Assembly: GCA_035403465.1 (NCBI GenBank) | Contig: DAONFG010000007.1 | Coordinates: forward strand, 42,657 to 106,656 | DNA length: 64,000 nt | Direction of reading: 5' to 3' | DNA from: JAAYBQ01 sp035403465 | GTDB lineage: Bacteria > Spirochaetota > UBA4802 > UBA5550 | Shown here: positions 33,024 to 42,122 of the stretch, in pieces | How the letters are laid out: every line of letters starts with the position of its first letter | Numbering within the stretch: position 1 is the first letter of the stretch | Notes under the pieces: generated by a model | The model's input: the letters and a program-made list of their open reading frames with translations, nothing else | Told to the model about the DNA's origin: nothing | The model's database searches: none | Program-made: the position numbers and the translations under genes

Positions 33024-33785
33024 ATGTTAACATTCAGCAGGACAACCGGCAACTCTTTCATATCAGGTTTCACATCTACATTTGAAGCATTCCCTTTTAT
33101 CCTTAACAATAAAATGACAAAATTCCTTATCCTGCCGCTGATCGTTAATATTGCACTGCTCGCTTCAATTGCATGGTACTCCTATACAAGGGTGAGCCCG
33201 GTTCTGCTGGGCCTTGTCCAGTTTGACCAGTGGTACCTTAAACCCGTACAGTACCTTGTTTCGCCTGTACTGATAATTCTCCTGCTCATAGCAGCTTTCT
33301 TCGTCTATTCAATAACCGGGGCACTCATAGCCTCCCCCCTGCTCGACATTATTTCACTTAAGACAGAAAAAGCAATCGGCGGAAACGTCCCTGATCCGGG
33401 GTTCTCCCTGAAGACATTGTGGAGAATGGCAGCAGGTGTATTAAAACTCCTGATACTTATGCTGCTGCTTTATATCGTGATACTGCCGCTGAACCTTGTC
33501 CCTTTTGCAGGGAGTGCAATTTATGCCGCGGCCGGTTTTTTACTTACGTCATTTTTCTGCGGCTTCCAGTTTTACGATATGCCCCTTGAAAGAAGGGGAT
33601 TCACATTCAGCGAAAAATTTCTTACATGCAGAAAGTTCGGCGCAACTGTTACGGGCACAGGGGCGGCCTTCATGCTGCTGTCATTCATTCCCGTTGCAGG
33701 TTTCCTGGGCATAATTGTTTCAACATCGGGCGCAGCAATCGCGTTCCGAAGGGTGATGGAACCCGCAATAACACGGCATGGCTGA
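33024..33785 (+). CDS. EI24/CysZ-like membrane protein
   Basis: 253 residues with four or five long hydrophobic segments and the EI24 core: an amphipathic N-terminus (FISGFTSTFEAFPFIL), ASPLLDIISLKTEKAIGG and LNLVPFAGSAIYAAAGF, and a final FIPVAGFLGIIVSTSGAAIA. E. coli CysZ imports sulfate, but many EI24 proteins are uncharacterised. AGGAGG lies 8 bases before the ATG. Its end overlaps the beginning of the longest tmk frame, but tmk proper starts 20 bases later. Confidence 0.85.
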   Translation: MLTFSRTTGNSFISGFTSTFEAFPFILNNKMTKFLILPLIVNIALLASIAWYSYTRVSPVLLGLVQFDQWYLKPVQYLVSPVLIILLLIAAFFVYSITGALIASPLLDIISLKTEKAIGGNVPDPGFSLKTLWRMAAGVLKLLILMLLLYIVILPLNLVPFAGSAIYAAAGFLLTSFFCGFQFYDMPLERRGFTFSEKFLTCRKFGATVTGTGAAFMLLSFIPVAGFLGIIVSTSGAAIAFRRVMEPAITRHG

Positions 33786-33804
33786 ACCGGTGGAGGGAAA
33801 AAAC

Positions 33805-34440
33805 ATGTTCATTGTTTTCGAGGGGATCGACGGTGCAGGCAAGTCCACGCAGTGCACCAGGCTATACGGTCACATCGCAGGCACGGGCATCAGTGTAAGG
33901 CGGCTTGCCGAGCCCACTGACGGTCCATGGGGACGCAGGATCCGCGAGGCGCTGCGTTCGGGGAGCCCGCTGCCGCGCGATGAGCAGGTTGAACTTTTTA
34001 TACGGGACAGGATGGATGACTATTCCATGAACATAAAGCCAAGCCTGGAACAGGGAATCACCATCGTTATGGACAGGTACTTCTACTCGAACGCAGCGTA
34101 CCAGGGTATGGACGGGCTCTCGCCGCGTGACATCATCAACATGAACCTTGAACACGGATTCCCGCAGCCTGACCGTGTATACTTCATCGACCTTGCGGCT
34201 GACAAAGCCATGATGCGCGTAAAATCACGCAGCGGCGAAAACATTGAACTCTTTGAAAAACAGTCATTCCTTGAAAAGGTGCGCGGGAATTTTCTTTCAA
34301 TTGCAGACAGCCGGTTTCTCGTTGTTGATGGAATCCTGGCCGAGGATGAAATTTTCAGAATAATTAAAGAGGACTACGATAAAATTTCGAACACTGCCCC
34401 CTGTCCCCGAAGGGAGTTAAGGGGCCGGGAGACAGAATAG
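33805..34440 (+). CDS. tmk: thymidylate kinase
   Basis: 211 residues from the ATG at 33805, chosen for the GGAGGG eight bases upstream and because the family starts MFIVFEGIDGAGKST. P-loop residues 7-15, the DR motif in MDRYFYSNAAYQG, and the lid region are present. It phosphorylates dTMP to dTDP. The last 17 residues (SNTAPCPRRELRGRE...) are unlike the family and may come from repeat sequence read through to a new stop. sppA starts 5 bases later. Confidence 0.94.
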   Translation: MFIVFEGIDGAGKSTQCTRLYGHIAGTGISVRRLAEPTDGPWGRRIREALRSGSPLPRDEQVELFIRDRMDDYSMNIKPSLEQGITIVMDRYFYSNAAYQGMDGLSPRDIINMNLEHGFPQPDRVYFIDLAADKAMMRVKSRSGENIELFEKQSFLEKVRGNFLSIADSRFLVVDGILAEDEIFRIIKEDYDKISNTAPCPRRELRGRETE

Positions 34441-34444
34441 TACT

Positions 34445-36871
34445 ATGAAAAAATTCATTTATGCAGTACTGATAATTTTTATTACTTCAATTCCTTTATT
34501 AGCAAAGTCTCTAAATCCCTTTGCACTTCCGCCCGACGCGAACTCAGCTTCGTATGAATCAGGCAGCTTCTCGTACCTTGCGAATCCGGTATTCACTGAT
34601 TCCTCCCTGCAGCCTGACATTGCCTACAGGTACATAAGCATTGAAGGAAACCCGAATCATCATGCCATGATTACGCTCGCGGGATTCGCGCTCGGTTATT
34701 CATGGTATGACTCGGCATACAGCATCGCGGATTCCTCGTTTCATAAAGCAGACACAGCAGTATACAGCATAAGCAGGGGATTCCTTTTCGGCGGAGTGTT
34801 CGGTATCGGAATAGGATACTCAGCAGGTTTTTCCGGAATCGAAGAATTCGACGGGTACAGCGGATGGAATGCCGGGATGCTCTTCAGACCCTTCAGCTTT
34901 GTTTCATTCGGGATGGCATTCAGGGATATTGATGGAGAACTCGGTAACAGTGAGCTCCATATTACGAAGGCCTATTCAATGGCAATACGTCCCTTCGGTG
35001 AATGGCTTACTCTCTCTGCTGACTACACGACCAGTTCAACTCACAGCGATGACCCGGTCTGTTCATTCTCGGGCAGGATGAACCTCTGGTACTCCGCGTC
35101 ACTCGTTGTCAGCGGGGACACGTCACGTAACTTTACTGCAGGCCTTACAATTCCGTTTGACCTGAGGGCAGGCGGCCCGGTAAACCTGTCAGCAGACTTC
35201 TACAAATCATATAACAATGACAATCCTGGTTTCTACAGCGCAGGTGTCGCAGTAAGATTCAAGCGCGGCAAGGCTGCAGCCCTTCCCGTGGCACACAATC
35301 TTCTTTATATAAAACTTGATGAATCATACGGGGAAAACGAACAGTCAGGGTTCTTTATCAAGGGTAAACCTGACTTCCTCATGCTTGTTAACGGCATAAT
35401 GAAAGCTGCAGATGATCCTTCAATTGATGGCGCGGTGATTGAAATAAGCAATACAGACATGGGATTTGCCCAGATACAGGAACTGCGCAAATCAGTAAAC
35501 TATTTCCGGGGCAAAGGGAAAAAAGTCTATGCCATGATGAACTATTCCGGGAACAAGCAGTACTACCTTGCCTCGTGCGCAGATGTGATCTATTTTTCAC
35601 CAAACACGGAGTTTTCCATTACAGGGCTCAGCGCCAATGTCTATTTTTTCAAGGGGCTGCTCGATAAGGCCGGAATTGAATTTGAATCAGTAAGGCGCGG
35701 TGACTACAAATCGTTCAACGAGCCCTTTACGCGCACCGGGATGTCGCCCGAAGCAAAAACAAACTTAAGCGACCTGCTCACGGACCTGAACGAACAGTAC
35801 ATATCGGGCTTAACAGAAAGAAAAACTGTAACTCGCGAAAAAATAAAGGAGATGTTTGAAACCGGTCTCTACACAGCTGAAGAGGCAAAGACAAAAGGAT
35901 TTGTTGACGAGGTAATGTACTGTGACGACATGAAAGATTCCCTTGGGAAGGAGAATATTTTTGTCCGGTTCGAGAACTATGCAGCTGAAGATGAAATAAC
36001 CGAAAGCTGGGGGATACAGCCTGCTATAGCCATAGTTTATGTAAAGGGAAACATCGTCAGCGGTGATGCCACCGGCAGTGCCTTCAACGCCTCTGTCGGC
36101 GATTCAGGTTATCGTAAGATGCTTGAAACGGTATTCGCCGACAGAAACGTTAAGGGCGTTGTTATACGCATAGATTCAGGCGGAGGATCCGCGAATGCCT
36201 CGGACTTCATGTGGAAGTCCCTGGTCAGCCTTAAAAAAAAGTATCCCAAGCCTGTTGTCTTTTCATTCGGCAATACTGCAGCCTCCGGAGGGTATTACAT
36301 TGCGTGTACAGGCGACAGGATATTTGCAGAGAATGGAAGCATTACAGGGTCAATCGGCGTCATAGCAGGCAAGGTATCGGTAAAGGAACTTTATGCTAAA
36401 CTGGGAATCAACAAGGAGACAATAACACTCAGCGAATTTGCGGATATCTACACAGAGTCACGGCCGCTTACGGAAAAGGAATACAAACTTTTAGATAAGC
36501 AGACCGGGCTTATCTACGACAGGTTCACGCAGAAGGTAATCGAGGCAAGAAAGATCAAGGCGGATGAGATCGAAAAAATTGCAGGAGGCCGGGTGCATAC
36601 GGGACTCGGGGCAAGGGGGATCAACCTTGTTGATGAAGAAGGTGGTATTTATGCAGCGGTGGAGTTCTGCCGCGCCCGGTGCGGGATAAAAGGTAAATTC
36701 CGGGTTCTTCAGGTGCCGGATAACAGCGGTTTATTCCAGGACATTACCGGTATAACTGCCGGTACATCTTCCGGTGAAGTACTTGATATTTTTTTCAGGA
36801 ACCTGCAGGCTCTGAAAATGCTTGAAGGCCAGGTGCTCTATCTTCAACCATATGTCATTAAAATAGAGTAA
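34445..36871 (+). CDS. sppA: SppA-type S49 peptidase with N-terminal beta-barrel-like domain
   Basis: 808 residues, about 190 longer than E. coli SppA. Signal peptide (1-21). Residues about 25-285 are beta-strand-like with alternating aromatic/small residues (GFALGYSWYDSAYS; FGIGIGYSAGFSG; YSAGVAVRFKRGK), resembling an outer-membrane barrel. Two S49 repeats follow: the first (about 310-480) with catalytic Lys422 in RRGDYKSFNEPF, the second (about 530-700) with Ser614 in NTAASGGYYIA. The Ser-Lys dyad split across repeats matches the 67-kDa SppA that degrades cleaved signal peptides. The barrel fusion implies a location in or at the outer membrane, which would be unusual. Weak ribosome site. 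Confidence 0.88.
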   Translation: MKKFIYAVLIIFITSIPLLAKSLNPFALPPDANSASYESGSFSYLANPVFTDSSLQPDIAYRYISIEGNPNHHAMITLAGFALGYSWYDSAYSIADSSFHKADTAVYSISRGFLFGGVFGIGIGYSAGFSGIEEFDGYSGWNAGMLFRPFSFVSFGMAFRDIDGELGNSELHITKAYSMAIRPFGEWLTLSADYTTSSTHSDDPVCSFSGRMNLWYSASLVVSGDTSRNFTAGLTIPFDLRAGGPVNLSADFYKSYNNDNPGFYSAGVAVRFKRGKAAALPVAHNLLYIKLDESYGENEQSGFFIKGKPDFLMLVNGIMKAADDPSIDGAVIEISNTDMGFAQIQELRKSVNYFRGKGKKVYAMMNYSGNKQYYLASCADVIYFSPNTEFSITGLSANVYFFKGLLDKAGIEFESVRRGDYKSFNEPFTRTGMSPEAKTNLSDLLTDLNEQYISGLTERKTVTREKIKEMFETGLYTAEEAKTKGFVDEVMYCDDMKDSLGKENIFVRFENYAAEDEITESWGIQPAIAIVYVKGNIVSGDATGSAFNASVGDSGYRKMLETVFADRNVKGVVIRIDSGGGSANASDFMWKSLVSLKKKYPKPVVFSFGNTAASGGYYIACTGDRIFAENGSITGSIGVIAGKVSVKELYAKLGINKETITLSEFADIYTESRPLTEKEYKLLDKQTGLIYDRFTQKVIEARKIKADEIEKIAGGRVHTGLGARGINLVDEEGGIYAAVEFCRARCGIKGKFRVLQVPDNSGLFQDITGITAGTSSGEVLDIFFRNLQALKMLEGQVLYLQPYVIKIE

Positions 36872-36883
36872 ACCCGTTTTTTG

Positions 36884-36912
36884 TTGACAAATCGTCTGAA
36901 TAGTTATTATTT
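36884..36912 (+). promoter_or_regulatory. candidate sigma-70-type promoter
   Basis: TTGACA (36884-36889), 17-base spacer, TTATTT (36907-36912). It lies 28 bases upstream of the ATG of the receiver-GGDEF-like gene and just past the sppA stop. Confidence 0.5.
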
Positions 36913-36940
36913 CAGAATATTATCGCATGGAGGAATTTCA

Positions 36941-37882
36941 ATGAAGGTCATCCTGGTCAATCAGACAAAAACCATCCTTAAAGCAATCGAGGAGATATCC
37001 GAAAACCTCCAGCTTGAAATTCGCGTAGTCGAAGAATCCGCCCTTGAACCGGCAATAGAAAATGATACTCCTAACCTTATCATGCTCAACTGGATTGACA
37101 GCATGACACTTGAAACAATCACCATGATACGCAACAAGAGGCCTGTAAAAGGACACATATACATCCTGCTTACCGGAACAAAAGATTCAACATCAGATAT
37201 TATTACGGGACTTGAGACAGGAGCTGACGATTACATCACTGTACCATTTACCTTGAACGAAATAGAGGCAAGGATGCGTATTGCAGCGAATTTTGTACAG
37301 GTCCGGAACAGTCTGATCAGGACACAGAAAAAACTAATCAAACACACAAAAGAGGACATCGCAACCACCCTGCTCAACAGGCGCGCACTGGTGGACGAGA
37401 TACTGGCCGAACTTGGACGCGCCGCGAGAGAAGGTGAGTTCACATGTTCGATCATGATCGAAATACACAACTACAATGAACTCCTTAACAGGCTTGGCGA
37501 CAGGATAATGAATGTGCTGCTCTCCGAGTTCAGCGCAAAGCTGAAGAGATGCATAAGGCCTTATGACAAGATTGGAAGGTTCGAGACCCAGAGGTTTCTC
37601 GTTTTCCTGCCCAAAACCAAGACAGATGACGCACGCAAGGTTGCCGAGAGGATGATAACCAAACTTCAGGAGAAAAAATTTAAATATAATGATGATCGCG
37701 TGGAGCCGGTTGTATCGATCGGCATATCCGAACTTGATCCATTTGACCTTGGCAAAGCTGGAGATCCCGACACCCTGGCAATGAATGACCTGGTAATCGA
37801 GTCATTCATCAGGAGGTCGGAATTTGCAAGCCGCCAGGCCTGCGAAAAAGGAAAGAACAATATCGAAATCTATACCTTCTGA
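36941..37882 (+). CDS. receiver-GGDEF protein with both active sites lost
   Basis: 313 residues from the ATG at 36941 (GGAGG 7 bases upstream). Residues 1-120 have the receiver fold, but the acidic pocket is VNQTK, the phospho-acceptor Asp is replaced by Asn (LIMLNW), and the switch Lys by VPFT. Residues 155-310 follow the GGDEF fold (LLNRRALVDEILAEL; VSIGISEL), but the signature is GRFETQRF instead of GGDEF. It should neither be phosphorylated in the usual way nor make c-di-GMP. It may act as a binding or scaffold protein. The intact paralogous architecture is at 45774-46697. Confidence 0.85.
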   Translation: MKVILVNQTKTILKAIEEISENLQLEIRVVEESALEPAIENDTPNLIMLNWIDSMTLETITMIRNKRPVKGHIYILLTGTKDSTSDIITGLETGADDYITVPFTLNEIEARMRIAANFVQVRNSLIRTQKKLIKHTKEDIATTLLNRRALVDEILAELGRAAREGEFTCSIMIEIHNYNELLNRLGDRIMNVLLSEFSAKLKRCIRPYDKIGRFETQRFLVFLPKTKTDDARKVAERMITKLQEKKFKYNDDRVEPVVSIGISELDPFDLGKAGDPDTLAMNDLVIESFIRRSEFASRQACEKGKNNIEIYTF

Positions 37883-37884
37883 CC

Positions 37885-39114
37885 TCAGTCAAGCTCGTGA
37901 ACGAATAGACCGCTCCTCAGTTTCGGTTCAAACCATGTTGATTTCGGAGGCATGATCATACCCGCATCCGAAACCTCCAGGAGCTGGCTGATCTCTGTAG
38001 GGTGCATGGAAAATGCAACAGCAAAGTCCCCTGAATCGACCACCTTTTCCAGTTCGGCAGTTCCCCTGATTCCGCCCACAAAGTCTATGCGCTTGTCCTT
38101 GCGCGGATCATTTATGCCAAGTACCGGGGACAGTATTTTTTTCTGTATAATGGCCACGTCGAGCGCCTCGATTGGATCTGAAGGTATGGCAAACAACGGG
38201 GTGAGCGTGTACCATTCCCTCCCTGTATACATCGAGAAAGTATTGACCTTCTGCGGAACCTTTACACCGGTTTTCTCAACTTTGAATTCTTTTGCAAGCG
38301 CCGCAAAGAAAGAATCCCTGTCCATACCGTTCAGGTCTTTAACCACCCTGTTATATGCCAGTATCTTCAGCTGGCTGTGGGGAAAGAAGACCGCGAGAAA
38401 ATAATTGAACTCCTCGCTGCCGCTGAAGCCCGGATTCTTCTCCCTGCGCATTTTACCCACGCGCACTGCAGATGCTGCCCTGTGGTGGCCGTCAGCAATA
38501 TATAGTTCATCCTTAACAAAGGACTGTTCAATCGCCCTGATCAGTTCAGAATCGGTTATGACCCGTCCTATATGCCTTATACCGTCATCGGCCACAAAGT
38601 CAAACACAGGTTCAAGCTTCATTGCCTTTTCAACCAGGTCCTTCTTCTCATCGCTCTCCCTGTATATAAGGAATACCGGACCCGTGTTTACGTTAAGGAT
38701 GTCAAGGTGCCTGGTCCTGTCCAGCTCCTTGTCTTCGCGGGTCAGCTCATGCTTCTTGATCACGTTGTTCATGTAATCATCGATGTTGGCGCAAGCAACG
38801 ATCCCGGTCTGCATGCGTCCGTCCATCACCTGGGAGTAGAGGTAAAGCAGCGGCTTCTTCTCGCGCTCGAAGTATCCCTCTTCTATGAAATTTTCAAGGG
38901 TGGATTTGCCTTTTTTATAGACCTGCTCAGAGTACGGGTCAACAGACCGGTCAAGGTCCATCTCTGCCCGGGATATATGGAAGAAACAGTATGGATTATC
39001 TTTTGCTATTTCGATTACTTCGTCCAGAGAAACAACATCATAAGGGAGCGACGCTATCTTATCTGCCAGATCTTTTCTGGGCCTGAGCGCCCTGAAGGAC
39101 TTCATTTTTGCCAT
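37885..39114 (-). CDS. DUF1015 family protein
   Basis: 409 residues, full length for DUF1015. The N-terminal FRALRPRKDLADKIASLPYD with a following DVVS is diagnostic, as are YIADGHHRAASAVRVGK and NYFLAVFFPHSQLKI in the centre. The HHR motif resembles ParB/Srx-like nucleotide-binding folds, but the function is not established. GAGGT lies before the ATG. It converges on the receiver-GGDEF-like gene with two bases between stops, so no separate terminator fits there. Confidence 0.92.
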   Translation of the reverse strand: MAKMKSFRALRPRKDLADKIASLPYDVVSLDEVIEIAKDNPYCFFHISRAEMDLDRSVDPYSEQVYKKGKSTLENFIEEGYFEREKKPLLYLYSQVMDGRMQTGIVACANIDDYMNNVIKKHELTREDKELDRTRHLDILNVNTGPVFLIYRESDEKKDLVEKAMKLEPVFDFVADDGIRHIGRVITDSELIRAIEQSFVKDELYIADGHHRAASAVRVGKMRREKNPGFSGSEEFNYFLAVFFPHSQLKILAYNRVVKDLNGMDRDSFFAALAKEFKVEKTGVKVPQKVNTFSMYTGREWYTLTPLFAIPSDPIEALDVAIIQKKILSPVLGINDPRKDKRIDFVGGIRGTAELEKVVDSGDFAVAFSMHPTEISQLLEVSDAGMIMPPKSTWFEPKLRSGLFVHELD

Positions 39115-39363
39115 GTAAATGACCTCGTTTAATCAGGTTGTAGTTAAGGATAACCACTAATCACAGACTGAATATTATTTTCAAGAAATAAAAAAGTGCA
39201 GGGCAGCGGACCCCTTACCTTCAGTTAATGCAGACCCGGATTTCAGAGAGCAGCTGGCCTTTGAAGCCGGAAAAAACGGCTGGCTGTAAAATTTCAGTAA
39301 CAGGGATCTGATGGATTCCGGGAGAGAGCAAGGGGTTGCAACCTCCTGTTCTGTTGATAAATG

Positions 39364-40026
39364 CTACTCTCCCCCCTGGTCTTCAGGTTCTATCTTGATC
39401 TTGAAGTTGAAGTTCTTCATTCCCTTGTCCTTCTTGACCCCATTCATGACCAGTTTAAAGAGCGGGTCGACATTCTGCAGCGGCTGTGTCCTGTCAGATG
39501 GGGTATTGTACATCAGCCACCTGATAACAATGAATTCAATGCTGCCGAGGATTACGGACCGTACAAAATGGGGATCTGTATCCTCCCTGAACTCACCGTT
39601 CTGGATCCCCTCTTTTATTACATTAATCATGATGTCATAGTATGCTATCAGATCCCTGTAGGTATCGGTCTCCATGAACTTTTTGTTTGTCTTCAGCGTC
39701 ATCAGGGATATTGAGGCAAAAAACGGGTTGTCCTGGTAGAACTTGCACAGGTGGTAAATCATTCCGCGGAGCTTGTTGGTGGTACCGCTTATATAGTTCA
39801 GGTGTGAATCGAGCATATGTTTGCTCAGTTCAATCCCCTCCCGGGGGATACAGAAAAGAAGTTCCTCTTTTGATGAAAAATATTCGTAAATTGTAGTATC
39901 AGAAACGCCTGTCTCTTTTGCCACGTCAGATATGGTCGAGTTCTGAAAGCCTTTCTCCGAGAAGACTTTTTCGGCTGCTTTAAGGATCTGGTCCTTTCTG
40001 GCCTCTTTTAATGATTTTACTGTCAT
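39364..40026 (-). CDS. TetR/AcrR family regulator
   Basis: 220 residues. HTH at about 10-57 (RKDQILKAAEKVFSEKGFQN, TGVSDTTIYEYFSSKEEL), then an all-helical ligand domain of the type seen in fatty-acid regulators (FadR/BetI-like). A basic, Lys-rich C-terminus (KDKGMKNFNFKIKIEPEDQ) is unusual. AGGAGA lies before the ATG. The palindrome at 40094-40108 upstream is a candidate autoregulatory site. It is divergent from the DUF4139 gene. Ligand and targets unknown. Confidence 0.9.
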   Translation of the reverse strand: MTVKSLKEARKDQILKAAEKVFSEKGFQNSTISDVAKETGVSDTTIYEYFSSKEELLFCIPREGIELSKHMLDSHLNYISGTTNKLRGMIYHLCKFYQDNPFFASISLMTLKTNKKFMETDTYRDLIAYYDIMINVIKEGIQNGEFREDTDPHFVRSVILGSIEFIVIRWLMYNTPSDRTQPLQNVDPLFKLVMNGVKKDKGMKNFNFKIKIEPEDQGGE

Positions 40027-40093
40027 CTCTGTCTCCTGATAGAAAATTTTACTTCATATTGTAAAAAACAAAAAAATACAGGGTAAGACTTGG

Positions 40094-40108
40094 TTTTAAG
40101 TCTTAAAA
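40094..40108. promoter_or_regulatory. palindrome, candidate TetR operator
   Basis: TTTTAAGTCTTAAAA, perfect 7-bp arms around one base, 68 bases upstream of the TetR ATG and in the divergent region shared with the DUF4139 gene. Confidence 0.4.
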
Positions 40109-40303
40109 TATAAGATTTTGAGTCAAGAATTATTTTACAAATTGTGTAGTTGTGTTTAGAGTTAATAGTATAATAGTAGTATTTTGCAGTATGGGACTCA
40201 AGTCGGTCATAAAATCGGAGTTTTTGTGACCGCATATAATTCTTTATGGAATATTTAACCTGAAATTTGTAGATTAGCTTATATGCATATACACGGAGGA
40301 TTT

Positions 40304-42115
40304 ATGAAACGCGCGCTCGGACTATTTGTATTGCTAATACTTTTTACAGCTGTGAACGACGCAATGCTTACTTCTGCACCGGCCACGGTTACCAGTAAAA
40401 TCACTGCGGTAAAACTTTACACCAACAGGGCTGAGATCACACGAATCTCAAAAATCAGGCTGGTAAAAGGCTCCAACACCATAATCATAGAAGGACTCCC
40501 CGACAACATGATCGACTGGTCAGCCAGGGGCATGCTGCCGGAAAAATATAACGGCAGGATAATCTCCCTTGAGATCATGAGACAGGCTCTTATCGAAAAG
40601 AAAAAGAACAGGATTCATGAGATAGAGAAGAAGCTGGAGGACCTGAGGGACCGTGATGCCGAACTCGCTGATGACATGACAAACATACGCCAGCAGGAGA
40701 TTTTTCTCGATTCAATAGTCGAATTCACAAAAAACACGGCATCAAAAGAACTCGAGACAAGGATTCCACAGACCGGGCTCTGGTCAGGCACAATGGATTA
40801 TGTAAGCTCAAAACGGAAGGAGCTCCTTGCAGCCAGCAGGGCATTACAGAAAAAAAGACGAGGCCTTGCAGAGGAGATACAGAAGCTGGAGTTTGAACTT
40901 AGCCAGCTTGCAGGCACCTCATATTATTCAAGCTATAAAAAACTGAACAAGGCCGTTGAGCAGAACACAAAGTCCAACACGGTTCAGCAGTACGGGGACT
41001 TTACCGATTCCTATGAGGAAATGGACCGCACCATGAAAGATGAAAGTTCCGGGGTCGATACCGAGAAGAGAATCATGCTGAACATATACTCTGCCGTTGA
41101 AGGTGAAACCGAGTTTACCTTCAGTTACCTGATTCCCGACACGTACTGGCAGATGACATACGACTTCAGGGCAAGCAGGACTGACAACAGCATTGAAGTA
41201 ATACTCTATGCCGACGTATTCCAGAAGACCGGCGAGGACTGGGAAAACATAGACCTCTCCCTTTCAACAGGAGCACCGCAGAACAATATCGCGATCCCTG
41301 ATCTTGCACCATGGTACCTGAACAAACGCGAGGAATACAAGTCAAAGCGCGATTATGAGAGCGCTTCGGGCATGTATGACAAGAAGGCGATGAAGGAGGA
41401 GGCTTATGCCGCCGACGAGGATAATCAGGCGGTAATCCCCGAGGCTACTGTACAGACAAAGGGACTTTTCCTCGAGGTAAAAATACCGGTCAGGCAGACA
41501 ATCGAGTCCGCCAACCGGTACCAGAAGAAACTGATCAAGTCCTATTCATTCAAATCCGGCAAGGGGCTCAAGTATTACTTCAAGACTGTTCCCGACAGTT
41601 CGGGCAAGGTCTACCTGATGGCCAAAACGGCAAACCAGACCGAGCTTCCGTGGCTCGGCGGCGAGGCCCAGGTATTCCTGGAAAACGAATTCATTGGAAG
41701 GGTCCAGATCCCTGACACATCCGTGGGTAAGGAGGAGGATCTGGTACTGGGAATATCACAGGAGATTACGGCAAAGAAGGAACTCGTAAAAAAGTACGAG
41801 GACAAGTCCGGTGTATTCGGCGGAAAGAAGCGCATGGTTTACTCGTACAAGATCACTCTGGAAAACAATTCTAAGGAAACAGCGGAGGTCCTGATACTTG
41901 ACAATTTCCCTGTCTCGCAGAACGACGATATCAAGGTTGAAATAGAGAAACTCTCAGCGCAGTACCAGGAGGATGAGATAATTAAGAAAACTACGGAGTA
42001 CCAGCAGGGGATAAGAAAATTTACTGTGACATTATCGCCAGGTTCAAAGCGCGAGATTACCTATGATGCTGTAATAACTTTTGACAAAGAGCTCGAAGTC
42101 GACGGGCTAAGGTAG
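40304..42115 (+). CDS. DUF4139 exported protein with coiled coil
   Basis: 603 residues from the ATG at 40304 (GGAGG 5 bases upstream). Signal peptide to about residue 26. A DUF4140 N-terminal domain (ITAVKLYTNRAEITR; VKGSNTIIIEGLPDN) leads into a long coiled coil (about 85-230), then the DUF4139 beta domain (YLIPDTYWQMTYDFRAS; DVFQKTGEDWENIDLSLST). This is the standard mucoidy-inhibitor-A-like layout. Function unknown; probably periplasmic or surface. Seven bases separate it from pyruvate kinase. Confidence 0.9.
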   Translation: MKRALGLFVLLILFTAVNDAMLTSAPATVTSKITAVKLYTNRAEITRISKIRLVKGSNTIIIEGLPDNMIDWSARGMLPEKYNGRIISLEIMRQALIEKKKNRIHEIEKKLEDLRDRDAELADDMTNIRQQEIFLDSIVEFTKNTASKELETRIPQTGLWSGTMDYVSSKRKELLAASRALQKKRRGLAEEIQKLEFELSQLAGTSYYSSYKKLNKAVEQNTKSNTVQQYGDFTDSYEEMDRTMKDESSGVDTEKRIMLNIYSAVEGETEFTFSYLIPDTYWQMTYDFRASRTDNSIEVILYADVFQKTGEDWENIDLSLSTGAPQNNIAIPDLAPWYLNKREEYKSKRDYESASGMYDKKAMKEEAYAADEDNQAVIPEATVQTKGLFLEVKIPVRQTIESANRYQKKLIKSYSFKSGKGLKYYFKTVPDSSGKVYLMAKTANQTELPWLGGEAQVFLENEFIGRVQIPDTSVGKEEDLVLGISQEITAKKELVKKYEDKSGVFGGKKRMVYSYKITLENNSKETAEVLILDNFPVSQNDDIKVEIEKLSAQYQEDEIIKKTTEYQQGIRKFTVTLSPGSKREITYDAVITFDKELEVDGLR

Positions 42116-42122
42116 ATAACAA

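Noticed and set aside
39230..39289. Protein-like tail ADPDFREQLAFEAGKNGWL before a stop
   Set aside because: It looks like the end of a lost gene, but only 19 codons are recognisable and no family can be named.
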